Shown here piece after piece: positions 5,071 through 5,116 of a DNA stretch of 5,116 nucleotides. The position numbers and the translations under genes are program-made. Source of the stretch: Methanosphaera sp. rholeuAM6 (GTDB lineage: Archaea > Methanobacteriota > Methanobacteria > Methanobacteriales > Methanobacteriaceae). Where the stretch lies: assembly GCA_003266105.1 (NCBI GenBank), contig MVAA01000027.1, positions 15,499 through 20,614 of the forward strand, written 5' to 3'. The notes below the pieces were generated by a model, which made no database searches, was not told the origin of the DNA, and saw nothing but the letters and a program-made list of their open reading frames with translations. Positions within the stretch are counted from its first letter, which is position 1; each line of letters starts with the position of its first letter.

Positions 5071-5116
5071 TAGATATGTTTTTTAACAGAAAATATTTGT
5101 AAAACGGACCCAAAAA

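Overview
The window looks like ordinary chromosome from a very AT-rich methanogenic archaeon of the order Methanobacteriales, most likely Methanosphaera or a close relative such as Methanobrevibacter. The evidence is a one-domain archaeal histone of the HMf family, a diaminopimelate aminotransferase of the DapL type, archaeal TATA elements, Shine-Dalgarno sites of the GGAGGTGAT type, strong AT bias and oligo-T terminators. The genus is inferred; the sequence alone does not fix it.

Left part (1-1625, plus strand): dapL (31-1266), an enzyme of lysine/diaminopimelate synthesis, is followed by a hairpin plus oligo-T terminator. A histone gene (1416-1625) follows with its own TATA box, a strong Shine-Dalgarno site and its own oligo-T terminator. 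These are two separate transcription units.

Middle (1770-3140, minus strand): a 14-helix major facilitator (DHA2-type) exporter converges on the histone gene. Its end carries a hairpin/T-tract terminator, and a 196-bp gap upstream holds TATA-like elements and short inverted repeats.

Right part (3337-5016): four small genes of unknown or regulatory nature. A winged-helix protein (3593-4123, minus) overlaps by 8 bp a small DUF3467-like protein (3337-3600, minus), so the two are probably a translationally coupled operon. Divergent from it is an 85-aa second winged-helix-like protein (4229-4486, plus), which appears to be leaderless. The 105-bp divergent promoter region contains a symmetrical TATATA core and an interrupted palindrome. 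The 85-aa gene ends tail-to-tail, with a 4-bp overlap, on a strongly acidic 177-aa orphan protein (4483-5016, minus).

The first three genes are housekeeping or common genes with no evident link to each other. If the window holds something undescribed, it is the 3337-5016 block: two winged-helix proteins, a DUF3467-like partner and an acidic orphan, packed with overlaps. No mobile element, CRISPR array, tRNA or rRNA was seen.
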